Positions 18,915 through 28,564 are shown, counted from the stretch's first letter. The stretch: 64,000 nt of DNA from Niveibacterium umoris (GCF_014197015.1 NZ_JACIET010000001.1:1674001-1738000), one strand, 5' to 3'. A program made the numbers and translations. The notes: generated by a model not told the origin, from the letters alone.

Positions 18915-19454
18915 ATGAAAGTGCTAGGCATCTGCGGCAGCCTGCGCCGCCAATCCAGGAACAAGGGCCTGCTGCGATACGCAGTGGCCAACGCACCCGC
19001 CGACATGACGATCGAGGTCGCCGATCTGTCCGCCATGCCGTTCTACAACGCTGACATCACCGAACGGCCCGCGCCGGTCGAAGCCCTCTTCGCGCAACTC
19101 GCCGCGGCCGACGCATTGCTGCTGGTGTGCCCTGAATACAACTACTCGATGGCACCAGCGCTGAAGAATGCGCTGGACTGGGCCTCGCGCGAAACCGACA
19201 ACCGGCTGCTTGCCGGCAAGGCGGCGGCGATCATGGGGGCCGGCGGCGGCATGGGCACCTCACGGGCGCAGTACCACCTGCGGCAGAGCTGTGTGTTCCT
19301 CGATCTGCACCCGCTGAACAAGCCCGAAGTCTTCGCGAACGCTTTTACCGACAGCTTCGATGCCGACGGCAACCTGGTGGACAAGCGCATCCAGGATCTG
19401 GTGGTCGCCCAGCTCGGCGCGCTGCAAGCTCTGGCAAAGAAACTGCGCGGCTGA
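18915..19454 (+). CDS. NADPH-dependent FMN reductase-family protein
   Basis: Flavodoxin-like fold protein of 179 residues. The phosphate-binding loop is GICGSLRRQSRNKGLLRYA and the second FMN loop is CPEYNYSMAPALKNALDWASR, with GAGGGMGTSRAQYHLRQ following. These are marks of the SsuE/ChrR/azoreductase group that reduces FMN, quinones or azo dyes with NAD(P)H. ATG 18915 is preceded by AAGGAG about 9 bases upstream, which decides the start over the longer frame. It is monocistronic and convergent with the polyphosphate kinase gene. Confidence 0.93.
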   Translation: MKVLGICGSLRRQSRNKGLLRYAVANAPADMTIEVADLSAMPFYNADITERPAPVEALFAQLAAADALLLVCPEYNYSMAPALKNALDWASRETDNRLLAGKAAAIMGAGGGMGTSRAQYHLRQSCVFLDLHPLNKPEVFANAFTDSFDADGNLVDKRIQDLVVAQLGALQALAKKLRG

Positions 19455-19460
19455 CGCCTG

Positions 19461-19508
19461 CGAGGCGGGAATCGGCGCACGCCCTGCAGGCTGTGCCACC
19501 CCGCCTCG
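19461..19508. terminator. Long inverted repeat between convergent genes
   Basis: CGAGGCGGG at 19461-19469 is complementary to CCCGCCTCG at 19500-19508. The 30-base loop itself contains partly complementary GGCGCAC and GTGCC. It lies between the ends of the FMN reductase and pap genes and could stop either transcript, though no T-run follows on either strand. Confidence 0.4.
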
Positions 19509-19541
19509 TCGAGCGCCCTTCTGTGCGCTCCCGGATTCCGG

Positions 19542-21023
19542 TCAGCTGCCCATTTCGCGCTCAAGGCGCTGGCAGATGGTCTTCAGGATCTTGATCCGCG
19601 CGTGCTTCTTGTCGTTGGCCTCGACCAGGGTCCACGGCGCCTGGCCGGTGCTGGTCCGATCGACCATGTCGCAGACGGCCTCGCGGTAGGCGTCCCACTT
19701 GTCGCGGTTACGCCAGTCCTCTTCGGTGATCTTGAAGCGTTTGAAGTCGGTCGCTTCGCGTTCCTTGAAGCGCCTCAGCTGTTCGTCGGCATCGATCTGC
19801 AGCCAGAACTTGATGACGATGACGCCAGCGACGTCGAGCGCGTGCTCGAAGTCGTTGATCTCGGCGTAGGCGCGCAGCCAGTCGGCCTCGGCACAGAAGC
19901 CCTCGACCCGCTCCACCAGCACACGGCCGTACCAGGTGCGGTCGAAGATCGTCACCCGCCCCTTGCGCGGCACATGGCGCCAGAATCGCCACAAGTAGGG
20001 CTGCGCGCGCTCTTCGTCGGTCGGCGCCGCCACCGGCACGATCTGGAACTGCCGCGGATCCATGGCCGCTGTCACCCGCCGCACGGCCCCGCCCTTGCCG
20101 GCGGCGTCGGAACCCTCGAAGGCCAGCACCAGCGCCTTGTTGCGGAACTTCGGATGGCGCACCAGTTCTGACAGGCGCCCTTGCCATTTGGCGAGTTGTT
20201 TCTCGTAGGTCTCTTTCTCGACCGTCAGTGACAGATCCAGCGCGGTGAGCACATCGCGCCCGTCGATGCGGGGCGGAATCGGCGGCGCGACCGGAATGCG
20301 CATCGGTACATCGTTGGTGAGCCGGTACTTGAGTGCTTCGAGCAGCACCTTGCCCACGCGAAGGTTGCGGTAGTTGTCGTCGGATCCATCCACCACGATC
20401 CACGGCGCCCATGGCGTGTTGGTAATGCGCAGCACATGCCCGGCAACGTCGATCAGTTCGTCGTGGGTCTTCAGGCGCGACCAGCTTTCCTTGGTCACCC
20501 GCCACGCGGTTCGCGGATCGGCTTCGAGCTTTTCAAAGCGTGCGCGCTGCGCCTTCTTCGACAGGTGAAACCAGAACTTCAGCACCAGCGCACCTTCGTT
20601 GGCGAGCATGCTCTCGAAACGATTGATGCGCGCCATTTCGTGGTCCACCTCGTCGGCCGTCAGCGTGCCAGCGATACGCTCCGCGATCGGCGTCGAATAC
20701 CACGAACCTGCGAAGACGCCGATGCGGCCCTTGGGCGGCAGAGAGCGCCAGTAGCGCCACATATGCGGGCGATCGCGCTCTTCATCGCTGGGCGACGAGA
20801 AGGCCAGCGTGGAGAGAAAACGCGGGTCCATCCACTCGTAGAGCATGTTGATGGTCTCGCTCTTGCCACCCCCATCAACGCCGGAGATCAGCAGCATCAC
20901 CGGAAACTTCGCCGCTTCGCGCAATTCGAACTGCGCGTTGAGCAACTCGACGCGGAGCGCCTCGACTTCCTTGCGAAAGGTCTTGTTGTCGATGCTGTGA
21001 CCGAGTTCTGCCGATTCGAACAT
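19542..21023 (-). CDS. pap: Polyphosphate:AMP phosphotransferase (class II PPK2, two fused domains)
   Basis: Uses polyphosphate to convert AMP to ADP. The 493-residue protein has two PPK2 domains in tandem. Domain 1 (about 20-240) has Walker A SGVDGGGKSE and DRPHMWRYWRSLPPKGRIG. Domain 2 (about 265-493) has FEGSDAAGKGGAVRR, YLWRFWRHVPRKGRVTIFDRTWYGRVLVER and a lid with RFKEREATDF. Fused PPK2 proteins are the class II form known to prefer AMP. Start ATG 21023 was preferred to the ATG 8 codons upstream because MFESAELGHSID is the family N-terminus. Confidence 0.95.
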   Translation of the reverse strand: MFESAELGHSIDNKTFRKEVEALRVELLNAQFELREAAKFPVMLLISGVDGGGKSETINMLYEWMDPRFLSTLAFSSPSDEERDRPHMWRYWRSLPPKGRIGVFAGSWYSTPIAERIAGTLTADEVDHEMARINRFESMLANEGALVLKFWFHLSKKAQRARFEKLEADPRTAWRVTKESWSRLKTHDELIDVAGHVLRITNTPWAPWIVVDGSDDNYRNLRVGKVLLEALKYRLTNDVPMRIPVAPPIPPRIDGRDVLTALDLSLTVEKETYEKQLAKWQGRLSELVRHPKFRNKALVLAFEGSDAAGKGGAVRRVTAAMDPRQFQIVPVAAPTDEERAQPYLWRFWRHVPRKGRVTIFDRTWYGRVLVERVEGFCAEADWLRAYAEINDFEHALDVAGVIVIKFWLQIDADEQLRRFKEREATDFKRFKITEEDWRNRDKWDAYREAVCDMVDRTSTGQAPWTLVEANDKKHARIKILKTICQRLEREMGS

Positions 21024-21244
21024 GGTGAAGCCCCCCTCAAGCGCCACGCTGCACGATGGATGATCCGGGCGAGGATACGCCGTCTTGCAAAACGGGGGGT
21101 CTGATGCGCCTCAATTGCCGCTTCGGCGCAGCGCCGGGGCCTGCCCTGGGAGCGCCGTGGGGATCCAGCCCCCGCGCGGCCACAACCGCTCAGCTGCTCC
21201 GACGCACCGGGCCGGTCGCGCCGATGCCATGGCGGGAAAGGTCC

Positions 21245-22705
21245 TCAGGCAGGCCGTCTGCGCAAGGCGGCGAACGCCAACACGGCGAATGCGCCAAGCA
21301 CGACGCTCAGGTTGCCGCTGCGTGCATAGGGGGTCAGGCCCTGGTAACCGCGCACATCCGCATGCAGCACGCCGCGCTCGAACTGCGGCAAGACTGCCTC
21401 GACACGGCCCTTGGGCGAGATCACGGCGGTCATGCCGGTGTTGGTGGCACGCAGCATCGGGCGTGCGGTTTCGAGCGCGCGCATGCGCGAGATCTGCAGG
21501 TGCTGCGGTTGCGCGTGGGAGTTGCCGTACCAGGCGAGATTGCTCATGTTCAGCAGCAGCGTCGCCTCCGGCAGAGCCGCGATCAGTTCCTCGCCGAACA
21601 CGTCCTCGTAGCAGATGTTCACCGCGACTTTCTGGCCAGCGATGTCGAGCGGCTTGCCGGAGCGACCGCGGCTCTGGTCCGACATCGGAATTTTCGCCAG
21701 TTCGTAGAACCAGCCGAACATCGGCGGCGAATACTCGCCGAAGGGCACCAGGTGGCGCTTGCTATAGACCTGCTGTGTCGCACCGCCGAGGGTGACGGCA
21801 CTGTTGTAGATGTGGCCTTCGCCATCGCGGGTGAACACGCCCAGAACGCCTTCGCCACCCTCGGCATGAAAGGCTGCGGCGAGCGCCGCGAGGTAGTCCT
21901 GCGGCACATGCTCGAGCAGGATCGGCACCGTGGTTTCCGGCATCGCGACGATCTGGCCGTGGGCGCTGCGGGCCGACTCGAGGTTGGATTCGAGCACCGC
22001 CTGGAAGCGGTCGCGGTCCCACTTCATGTCCTGCGGCACGTTGGTCTGCACCAGCGCAACGCGAACCGGCGCGCCCACCGGTTCGCTCCAGTCGATGCGG
22101 CCGAGCCCGAAGCCGAGAACCAGGATCAGCGCCGCGGCGCTCGATGCTGCCCCCCTGGCACCGCTGCGCCAGCCCAGCACCAGCGCGGACGACACAGCCA
22201 TCAGGATGAAGCCGACGCCATACACACCGACGATGGGCGCGTAGCCGGCAAGCGGGCTCGGCGGCGTCTGCGAGTAGCCGATCGCAAGCCACGGGAAGCC
22301 GGTGAACAGCCAGCCGCGCGTCCATTCCACCAGCGCCCACGCGGCGGCCATCAGCAGCGCATCGAAGGCCCACCGATCACGACGCAAGCGGGCAAAAACG
22401 AAGCCCGCAAGCGCCGGCAGCAGGCCCATGAAAGCCGACAGCAAGGCGATGGCGAGCACTGCCAGCGGTAATGGCATGCCGCCGTACAGGTAGAGCGCGA
22501 CCATCAGCCAACCCATGCCTGCAAAGAACGCGCCGGTACCCCAGCACAGGCCATAGAGCGCAGCGCGCCCCGGCGTTGCATCGCGCCAACACCAGGCCAG
22601 CACACCGAGCGCGGGCAGGATCAGGGGCACCAGATCGAAGGGTGCGTAGGCCAGCACGGACAGCGCACCGGACAGGATCAGGACGAGCGGGAGGAGTCGG
22701 TTCAT
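21245..22705 (-). CDS. lnt: Apolipoprotein N-acyltransferase
   Basis: Adds the third acyl chain to the N-terminal cysteine of lipoproteins in the inner membrane. At 486 residues it has about seven membrane helices in the first 190 residues, then a nitrilase-type periplasmic domain. The catalytic triad is visible: Glu in VAMPETTVPIL, Lys in VYSKRHLVPFGE, and Cys in VAVNICYEDVFG. Start ATG 22705 (MNRLLPLVLILSG) has GGGAGGAGTC upstream. It usually follows corC directly. Here a DUF2891 gene lies between them. Confidence 0.97.
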   Translation of the reverse strand: MNRLLPLVLILSGALSVLAYAPFDLVPLILPALGVLAWCWRDATPGRAALYGLCWGTGAFFAGMGWLMVALYLYGGMPLPLAVLAIALLSAFMGLLPALAGFVFARLRRDRWAFDALLMAAAWALVEWTRGWLFTGFPWLAIGYSQTPPSPLAGYAPIVGVYGVGFILMAVSSALVLGWRSGARGAASSAAALILVLGFGLGRIDWSEPVGAPVRVALVQTNVPQDMKWDRDRFQAVLESNLESARSAHGQIVAMPETTVPILLEHVPQDYLAALAAAFHAEGGEGVLGVFTRDGEGHIYNSAVTLGGATQQVYSKRHLVPFGEYSPPMFGWFYELAKIPMSDQSRGRSGKPLDIAGQKVAVNICYEDVFGEELIAALPEATLLLNMSNLAWYGNSHAQPQHLQISRMRALETARPMLRATNTGMTAVISPKGRVEAVLPQFERGVLHADVRGYQGLTPYARSGNLSVVLGAFAVLAFAALRRRPA

Positions 22706-22758
22706 GGCCGTATTCGGGGTGACATGGGGCCACGCGGCATGGTGGCCCCATGCCGGGG

Positions 22759-23877
22759 TCACGGGGTTTCGGTCAGCAGGTAGGTGGCGAACTGCGGCAG
22801 CCAGTGCTCGCCGGCATAGTCGCCGGACAGCACCGCGGCGATGCCAGCCTCCTGATGCAAACGGGCCGCTGCGAGCGCACGCGCACGACGCGGGTCTTTC
22901 GCCGGCAGGTTTGCCGCGATGCCGCGCCAGCACCAGGCACGCGACAGGTTGAGCCCGTCGAGGTGCACAAGATGACCGTCGCTTCGATCGAGCACCTTGC
23001 CCGGCGTGAACAAGGTCGCCGGCTTGCCGTGCTCGATCCCGCGCAGGAAGCGCGCAAGCCAGGCAGAGAACTCGCCAGGCTTGAATACGCGACGCATCAG
23101 GTCGGCCTCGATCAGCGCCGGCGACAGGAAGTCGTAGCCGGACGGTTCCAGATGCGCGGCGGCATCGGTGTCGGCCGCGTACCAGTCGCGCGCGCGTCGT
23201 TCGATCAGCGCGGCAAAGTCAGAGCGACCGGTCGCACGCGCGAAGTCGAGCGCAAAGCTCAGCGCCAGCGCGCTGTTGGTGTGGGTGCCGACACGGATCG
23301 GGTACACCAGCTTGGGCAGAAAGGCCTCGAAGCGCGCCACGAAGGCATCGGTGAGTGGCTGTAACTGCGCGCCCCAGCGACGGATCTGCGGATCGTCCGA
23401 CTGTGCGAGGTCTTGCGCCAGCCGCAGATACCAGCCCCAACCGTAGGGGCGCTCGAACGCGCTGCTTTCGGCGCGCTGCAGGTAGGCCAGTTCGATCGCA
23501 ACATTCGCAGGTGCGAAATGCTGCTCCAGCACGGCGCGAATATCGGTCGCCAGCTTCAAGCCTGGCATGATTCGGAGCAGCCGGACCAGCATCCAGTGGC
23601 CATGCACCGAAGAATGCCAGTCGAAGCTGCCATAGAAAATCGGATGCTGGACGCGCGGTGTTTCAACGTCCGCCGGGCCGGTGATCACATGGTCAAGCTT
23701 GTTCGGGTATTCGGTCTGGATCGCCTTCAGCGCGACCGCGGCAAATCGCTCAGCCAGATCCGGCGTCAGCGTCGCGTCGGGCGGCGTTGCGGCCGCAAGC
23801 GCGGGCACGGCGTGCGCCACGACGACACCAGCACCCAGAGTCAGCGCACGGCGGCGCGCAGGATTACAGGGGTCCAT
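22759..23877 (-). CDS. DUF2891 protein with probable Tat signal
   Basis: Protein of 372 residues. The N-terminus has a twin-arginine region (NPARRRALTLGAGVVVAHA) followed by an alanine-rich cleavage zone, so export is likely. The DUF2891 hallmark HPIFYGSFDWHSSVHGHWMLVRLLR lies near residues 75-99 and SAFERPYGWGWYLRLAQDL near 155. The helical remainder resembles an alpha/alpha-toroid. The function is unknown. Its ATG overlaps the corC stop by one base (TGATG), so it is translated from the corC message, yet it is not part of the usual corC-lnt pair. Confidence 0.87.
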   Translation of the reverse strand: MDPCNPARRRALTLGAGVVVAHAVPALAAATPPDATLTPDLAERFAAVALKAIQTEYPNKLDHVITGPADVETPRVQHPIFYGSFDWHSSVHGHWMLVRLLRIMPGLKLATDIRAVLEQHFAPANVAIELAYLQRAESSAFERPYGWGWYLRLAQDLAQSDDPQIRRWGAQLQPLTDAFVARFEAFLPKLVYPIRVGTHTNSALALSFALDFARATGRSDFAALIERRARDWYAADTDAAAHLEPSGYDFLSPALIEADLMRRVFKPGEFSAWLARFLRGIEHGKPATLFTPGKVLDRSDGHLVHLDGLNLSRAWCWRGIAANLPAKDPRRARALAAARLHQEAGIAAVLSGDYAGEHWLPQFATYLLTETP

Positions 23878-24719
23878 CAGCCACCTACCGTGTGCGGCGC
23901 TGCCATGCGTTCGACCAGAAGCGTGTAGACCCGCCGGCTATCGGCACGCAGCACCTGAAAGCGGAAGCCTTCGTATTCGACCACTTCGTTGCGCTTGGGC
24001 AGGCGACCGAGCAGGTGGATCACCAGTCCGCCGACCGTGTCGTAATCGTCGTCGACAAATGCGGTCGCGAAGGCTTCGTTGAAAGCCTCGATCTCGGTGG
24101 TGGCCTTGACGCGGTAACGGCCGGCCTGGTCGGCGATGATGTTGCCCGCCTCTTCGTCGAAGTCGTATTCGTCTTCGATATCGCCGACGATCTGTTCGAG
24201 CACGTCTTCGATCGTGATCAGCCCGGCGACGCCGCCGTACTCATCGACGACGATCGCCATGTGGTTGCGACTGACGCGGAATTCGCGCAGCAGCACATTC
24301 AGGCGCTTGGATTCGGGAATGAAGACCGCCGGACGCAGCATGTCGCGCAGGTCGAAATCCTTGCCGGCGTAGTAGCGCAGCAGGTCCTTTGCGAGCAGCA
24401 CGCCGAGGACGTCGTCCTTGTTCTCGCCGATCACTGGAAAACGCGAGTGGGCGGCGTCGATGGCAAAGGCGGTGATCTTGTCGATGGAGTCATCGACGTG
24501 CACGACATCCATCTGCGCACGCGGGACCATGACGTCCCGTACCTGGATATCGGAGACGCCGAGCGCGCCCTCGATCATCGTGAGCGCATCGGCATCGAAG
24601 ATGTTGCGTTCGTAGGCGGCGTGCAGCAGATCGAGCAGTTCGCCGCGGTCTTCGGGTCCGCGCGTCAGCAGCGCGGAGAGTCGTTCGAGCAGTGTCGGGC
24701 GACTACTGGAGGGTTCCAT
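23877..24719 (-). CDS. corC: CorC/HlyC-family CBS-domain protein
   Basis: Cytoplasmic protein of 280 residues implicated by its family in magnesium and cobalt efflux or membrane integrity. Two CBS domains span about 60-185 (VRDVMVPRAQMDVVHVDDSI; the second contains HMAIVVDEYGGVAGLITIEDVLEQIVGDIEDE). The CorC_HlyC transporter-associated domain follows at about 200-275 with a DDYDTVGGLVIHLLGRLP motif. It belongs to the miaB-phoH-ybeY-corC run, but a 125-base gap separates it from ybeY. Confidence 0.94.
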   Translation of the reverse strand: MEPSSSRPTLLERLSALLTRGPEDRGELLDLLHAAYERNIFDADALTMIEGALGVSDIQVRDVMVPRAQMDVVHVDDSIDKITAFAIDAAHSRFPVIGENKDDVLGVLLAKDLLRYYAGKDFDLRDMLRPAVFIPESKRLNVLLREFRVSRNHMAIVVDEYGGVAGLITIEDVLEQIVGDIEDEYDFDEEAGNIIADQAGRYRVKATTEIEAFNEAFATAFVDDDYDTVGGLVIHLLGRLPKRNEVVEYEGFRFQVLRADSRRVYTLLVERMAAPHTVGG

Positions 24720-24844
24720 ACATGGAAGGGTGAGTGGCTAGGGGCAAACAGCCGGTTGTGCCCGGCCGCTTGCCGCTGACCGCTCCCCGCATCGTGCGGC
24801 CGCCGGGGTCGCCCCCGGCCAGCCGTTGCTGCAGTCTGCCGCGA

Positions 24845-25537
24845 TCAGGCGGCGTAAGGATCAGGATAGCCCAGCGCGGAGAGGATTTCCCGCTCGACCG
24901 ATTCCATTTCCTCGGCATCGTCTTCGTTTTCGTGATCCCAACCCTGCAGATGCAGCGTGCCATGAACGATCATGTGCGCCGCATGCGCTTCGAGCGCCTT
25001 GCCCTGCTCGCGCGCTTCGCGCTGCACCACCGGCCAGCACACGACCAGATCGCCGACCACCAGAGGCTCTTCGGTGTAGGGGAAGGAGAGCACGTTGGTC
25101 GAGCTGTCCTTGCCGCGGTATTCCTTGTTCAGGGCCTGGCTCTCGGCCTCGCCGACAAAGCGCACGTTGATCTCGGCGTCGGTACCGAGCGCAGCCCCGA
25201 TCCATTCGCGTACCGCCGCTTTGGAAGGCAGGCCCTTCTTCTCGTCCTTGCCGAGTTCCTTCTGCACGGTCAGCTCCAGATCGTGCTCCGCGGGTTCCGA
25301 CTCGCCTTCAGGCTCGGCGACCGACAACACATGAAGCGTCGCGAGGTTAGCCGCGCCGGGTTGCACCAGCATGACCGGCAGGCCAGCCTCGGAATGGGCC
25401 TCGACCGCGAGGTCGCCCATGTCGCCCGGCGGAAACGCCAGACGCAGGTAGCGCCCTTCACTGAGCGGAATCTCGATCGAGGCGACCTCGATCTCACGGC
25501 GTTTACCCTTGGCGTTCAGGACGGTGATGGTCTTCAT
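24845..25537 (-). CDS. ybeY: YbeY rRNA maturation endoribonuclease with extra N-terminal domain
   Basis: Metal-dependent RNase for 16S rRNA 3'-end maturation. The YbeY core occupies about residues 84-225: [37 protein letters not shown], and the zinc motif [18 protein letters not shown]-like (H-x3-H-x5-H). The protein has 230 residues against about 155 for typical YbeY. The extra 80 residues ([20 protein letters not shown] onward, ending in an acidic [12 protein letters not shown] linker) look like a small beta-rich domain. Start ATG 25537 overlaps the phoH end by 35 bases. A later start would be needed for a standard-length protein, but no ATG or good Shine-Dalgarno is visible at the core boundary. 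Confidence 0.9.
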   Translation of the reverse strand: MKTITVLNAKGKRREIEVASIEIPLSEGRYLRLAFPPGDMGDLAVEAHSEAGLPVMLVQPGAANLATLHVLSVAEPEGESEPAEHDLELTVQKELGKDEKKGLPSKAAVREWIGAALGTDAEINVRFVGEAESQALNKEYRGKDSSTNVLSFPYTEEPLVVGDLVVCWPVVQREAREQGKALEAHAAHMIVHGTLHLQGWDHENEDDAEEMESVEREILSALGYPDPYAA

Positions 25538-26480
25538 GGTTTTGCTCCGCGGCGTCTTTTTCGTAGGCGGCGACGATGCGCGCAACCAACGGGTGGCGCA
25601 CAACGTCTTCCTTGAGGAAACGGGTTGTGCCGATGCCGCGCACCCCCGTGAGGATCCGGGTGGCCTCGGTGAGGCCACTCTTGTGGCCACGCGGCAGATC
25701 GACCTGCGTAACGTCACCGGTGATCACCGCCTTGGAACCGATGCCCATGCGGGTCAGGAACATCTTGATCTGTTCCGGCGTGGTGTTCTGCGCTTCGTCG
25801 AGGATGATGAACGCGTGGTTGAGCGTGCGACCGCGCATGAAGGCGAGCGGCGCAATCTCGATGCACTGGCGCTCGAACAGCTTCGCGACGCGATCGAAAC
25901 CCATCAGGTCGTACAGCGCGTCGTACAGCGGCCGCAGGTAAGGGTCGACTTTCTGCGCCAGATCGCCGGGCAAGAAACCGAGGCGCTCGCCCGCCTCCAC
26001 GGCCGGCCGTGTCAGCACGATGCGCTCGACCTGCTGGCGCTCGAAAGCATCCACTGCGCAAGCGACGGCAAGATAGGTCTTGCCGGTACCGGCCGGGCCG
26101 ATGCCAAAGGTGATGTCGTGTTCCTGAATGTTGCGGATGTACTCGGTCTGCCTCGGCGTACGACCATGCAGGTCGCCCTTGCGGGTCAACAAGCCGTTCG
26201 CGGGCTGCATCGCCTGCGAGGTGTTGTTGAGCTCGACCATGCCAAGCTGGATGTCCTCGACGGTCAGCTCCTCGTCGGCCCGCTCGTACAGGAAATTGAT
26301 CGCACGCGCAGCAAGCCGCGCCTGGGCGACGTCACCGCGCAAGGCGAAGCGTTCGCCGCGACGGGCAATGGCAACGTCGTACGCGGCTTCGATCTGCCGG
26401 ATGTTCTCGTCGAGCGGCCCGCACAGCTTCGCTAGGCGATCGTTGTCGAGCGGGTTGAGCGAGATCTCGATCGGTTTCAT
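25503..26480 (-). CDS. phoH: PhoH-like ATPase
   Basis: Cytoplasmic P-loop ATPase of 325 residues, family length. An N-terminal KH-like segment (1-100) precedes Walker A GPAGTGKT at 128-135. Walker B is FIILDEAQN, and there are family motifs [30 protein letters not shown] and [14 protein letters not shown]. PhoH-YbeY pairing is widespread and suggests RNA-related work. The ATG overlaps the miaB stop by one base (TGATG at 26478-26482). The C-terminal tail overlaps the ybeY start. Confidence 0.96.
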   Translation of the reverse strand: MKPIEISLNPLDNDRLAKLCGPLDENIRQIEAAYDVAIARRGERFALRGDVAQARLAARAINFLYERADEELTVEDIQLGMVELNNTSQAMQPANGLLTRKGDLHGRTPRQTEYIRNIQEHDITFGIGPAGTGKTYLAVACAVDAFERQQVERIVLTRPAVEAGERLGFLPGDLAQKVDPYLRPLYDALYDLMGFDRVAKLFERQCIEIAPLAFMRGRTLNHAFIILDEAQNTTPEQIKMFLTRMGIGSKAVITGDVTQVDLPRGHKSGLTEATRILTGVRGIGTTRFLKEDVVRHPLVARIVAAYEKDAAEQNHEDHHRPERQG

Positions 26481-27817
26481 CAGTCGGCGATCACCACTTC
26501 ACCACGCAGCGAATGCGGCAGCGCGGAGACGATCTTCACATTGATGAAGTGACCGATCTGGCGCGCGTTACCGGGGAAGTTGACGATGCGGTTGTTATCG
26601 GTGCGGCCGGCGAGCTCTTCGGCATTCTTGCGCGACGGCCCTTCGACGAGGATGCGCTGCACCGTGCCGACCATGCGCTGCGAGTGCTCGGCGTACTGCT
26701 CGTCGATGCGCTTCTGCAGCCGTGCCAACCGCGCGAGCTTGAGCTCCTGCGGCGTGTCGTCCGCCATGTCGGCCGCCGGCGTACCGGGGCGCGGGCTGTA
26801 GACGAAGCTGAAGCTGCCGTCGAAGCCGATATCGTCGATCAGCTTCATCGTCGCTTCGAAATCGGCTTCGGTTTCGCCGGGGAAGCCGACGATGAAGTCC
26901 GAGGTCAGCGACAGATCCGGCCGCGCCGCGCGCAGCTTGCGCACGATCGACTTGAACTCAAGCACGGAGTAGCCACGCTTCATTGCGGCCAGCACACGGT
27001 CGGAGCCGCTCTGAACCGGCAGGTGCAGTTGCGACACGAGCTTCGGCAGTTTGGCGTAGGCCTCGAACACCCGCGGCGTCATCTCGCGCGGATGCGAGGT
27101 CGTGTAACGGATGCGCTCGATGCCGGGCAGATCGTGCACGCATTCGAGCAGGAAGGCGAAGTCGCCCATCTCGTCGCTGCCCTTGGTCAGCGGCGCGCGC
27201 CAGGCGTTCACGTTCTGACCGAGCAGCGTCACCTCCTTCACGCCTTGCGCGGTGAGGCCGGCGATCTCGGTGAGGATATCGTCGAGCGGGCGCGACACTT
27301 CCTCGCCCCGCGTGTAGGGCACGACGCAGAAGGTGCAGTACTTCGAGCAGCCTTCCATGATCGACACGAAGGCGCTCGCACCCTCAACGCGCGCCGGGGG
27401 CATCGAATCGAACTTCTCGATCTCGGGGAAGCTGATGTCCACCTGGGCGCGACCGCTTTCCTTGCGCTGCGCGATCAGGTTGGGCAGGCGATGCAAGGTC
27501 TGCGGCCCGAACACCACATCCACATACGGTGCGCGCTCGACGATGGCAGCGCCTTCCTGGCTCGCCACGCAGCCACCGACACCAATGATCAGGTTCGGAT
27601 TGAGCTGCTTGAGGTGCTTGACCCGGCCGAGATCGTGGAACACCTTCTCTTGCGCCTTCTCGCGCACCGAGCAGGTGTTGAAGAGGATCACATCGGCCTC
27701 TTCCGGGTTGTCGGTCTTGACGAGTTCTTCGTTCGCGCCGAGCACATCGGCCATCTTGTCCGAGTCGTACTCGTTCATCTGGCACCCGAAGGTGCGGATA
27801 TACAGCTTCTTGGTCAT
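26480..27817 (-). CDS. miaB: tRNA-2-methylthio-N6-dimethylallyladenosine synthase
   Basis: Radical SAM methylthiotransferase that modifies A37 in tRNAs reading UNN codons. The 445-residue protein has the UPF0004 N-domain with three cluster cysteines ([33 protein letters not shown]). The radical SAM core follows with [16 protein letters not shown] (CxxxCxxC), and then a TRAM domain (about 378-445). Start ATG 27817 ([14 protein letters not shown]) is the standard N-terminus. It is the first gene of the miaB-phoH-ybeY operon. Confidence 0.98.
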   Translation of the reverse strand: MTKKLYIRTFGCQMNEYDSDKMADVLGANEELVKTDNPEEADVILFNTCSVREKAQEKVFHDLGRVKHLKQLNPNLIIGVGGCVASQEGAAIVERAPYVDVVFGPQTLHRLPNLIAQRKESGRAQVDISFPEIEKFDSMPPARVEGASAFVSIMEGCSKYCTFCVVPYTRGEEVSRPLDDILTEIAGLTAQGVKEVTLLGQNVNAWRAPLTKGSDEMGDFAFLLECVHDLPGIERIRYTTSHPREMTPRVFEAYAKLPKLVSQLHLPVQSGSDRVLAAMKRGYSVLEFKSIVRKLRAARPDLSLTSDFIVGFPGETEADFEATMKLIDDIGFDGSFSFVYSPRPGTPAADMADDTPQELKLARLARLQKRIDEQYAEHSQRMVGTVQRILVEGPSRKNAEELAGRTDNNRIVNFPGNARQIGHFINVKIVSALPHSLRGEVVIAD

Positions 27818-27872
27818 GGCATCACCCGGCGCGTGCCGGAGACTGCCTTGCAGCAAACCGGTCCACGCGCGC

Positions 27873-28184
27873 TCAATGTTGCTGCCGCTCTTCGGGCGTA
27901 AGGACCCAGACACGCCATACGGCGCCCTGGCTGTCGAACTGAACCTGGACGTCGAGCTTGCCCGCGTCCTGCAAGACGCCAGACACGACAATCAGGTTCT
28001 GCTGGTTACGAACCTGCAGGGCCGGCGACACAGGAAAAGTCCTGGAGCCCAGCACCATGCGGCTGCCGTCGAACGACTTGAACGTCGCACGCTGACTGTT
28101 CTCCGGGAAATTGCGCGGCGCATTGGCCCACGCGGAAAACGCCAACAGCCATGCAATACAGCCCAGCAGAATCGTTCGCAGCAT
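27873..28184 (-). CDS. Small secreted hypothetical protein
   Basis: Unrecognised protein of 103 residues. A signal peptide ([20 protein letters not shown]) is followed by a short beta-rich domain with [21 protein letters not shown] and ending [18 protein letters not shown] 28184 follows GGGGGAACC, a fair Shine-Dalgarno, and was preferred to GTG 28196. A clear -10 box (TATAAT) lies on the same strand at 28244-28239. It sits between miaB and the tRNA gene; the 55-base gap to miaB leaves co-transcription possible. Confidence 0.7.
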   Translation of the reverse strand: MLRTILLGCIAWLLAFSAWANAPRNFPENSQRATFKSFDGSRMVLGSRTFPVSPALQVRNQQNLIVVSGVLQDAGKLDVQVQFDSQGAVWRVWVLTPEERQQH

Positions 28185-28257
28185 TGGTTCCCCCACACCC
28201 GCGACGCGGGCAGCGAATCAAAACAAGGACTTGGCGCAATTATAGCCCAAGCCGCGC

Positions 28258-28286
28258 TTGACCCCTTTAACCGTCCGCGATATATT
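28258..28286 (+). promoter_or_regulatory. Sigma-70 promoter for the tRNA gene
   Basis: TTGACC at 28258-28263 and TATATT at 28281-28286 are separated by exactly 17 bases, close to the consensus. The expected transcription start is about 28293, a few bases before the mature tRNA 5' end at 28299. Confidence 0.8.
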
Positions 28287-28298
28287 TGCGGGCTTCGT

Positions 28299-28375
28299 GG
28301 TGATGTAGCTCAGACGGTTAGAGCGGAGGATTCATAACCCTCAGGTCGGCAGTTCGATTCTGCCCATCACCACCA
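28299..28375 (+). tRNA. tRNA with CAT anticodon, probably elongator tRNA-Met
   Basis: A 77-base cloverleaf: acceptor GGTGATG/CATCACC, D stem GCTC/GAGC, anticodon loop TTCATAA, T stem GGCAG/CTGCC with loop TTCGATT, discriminator A and encoded CCA. The anticodon stem GAGGA/CCCTC has four pairs plus an A-C mismatch next to the loop (positions 31-39). Lack of the GGG/CCC anticodon stem and of the initiator C1-A72 mismatch excludes initiator tRNA. A lysidine-modified tRNA-Ile (CAT) is the alternative. Confidence 0.93.
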
Positions 28376-28383
28376 GAAATACC

Positions 28384-28417
28384 AAGCCGCTGATTCCGAA
28401 AGGGTCGGCGGCTTTTT
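28384..28417 (+). terminator. Rho-independent terminator after the tRNA
   Basis: AAGCCGC at 28384-28390 pairs with GCGGCTT at 28408-28414, extended by partly pairing TGA/TCG, and is followed by TTT. It ends the tRNA transcript 9 bases past the CCA end. Confidence 0.85.
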
Positions 28418-28564
28418 CGTTTGGCCGAGCTATCGGGGTGCTGCACTGTGGGCGCCTGCTTGCTCGGATGCCACGCACAGCGCGTCGTCTGGGATAATCA
28501 CCGGACACATCGACGGCAAGCGTCTATACCCAAAAGAGCGCGACCGCCCTGCCAGGACCTCCCC

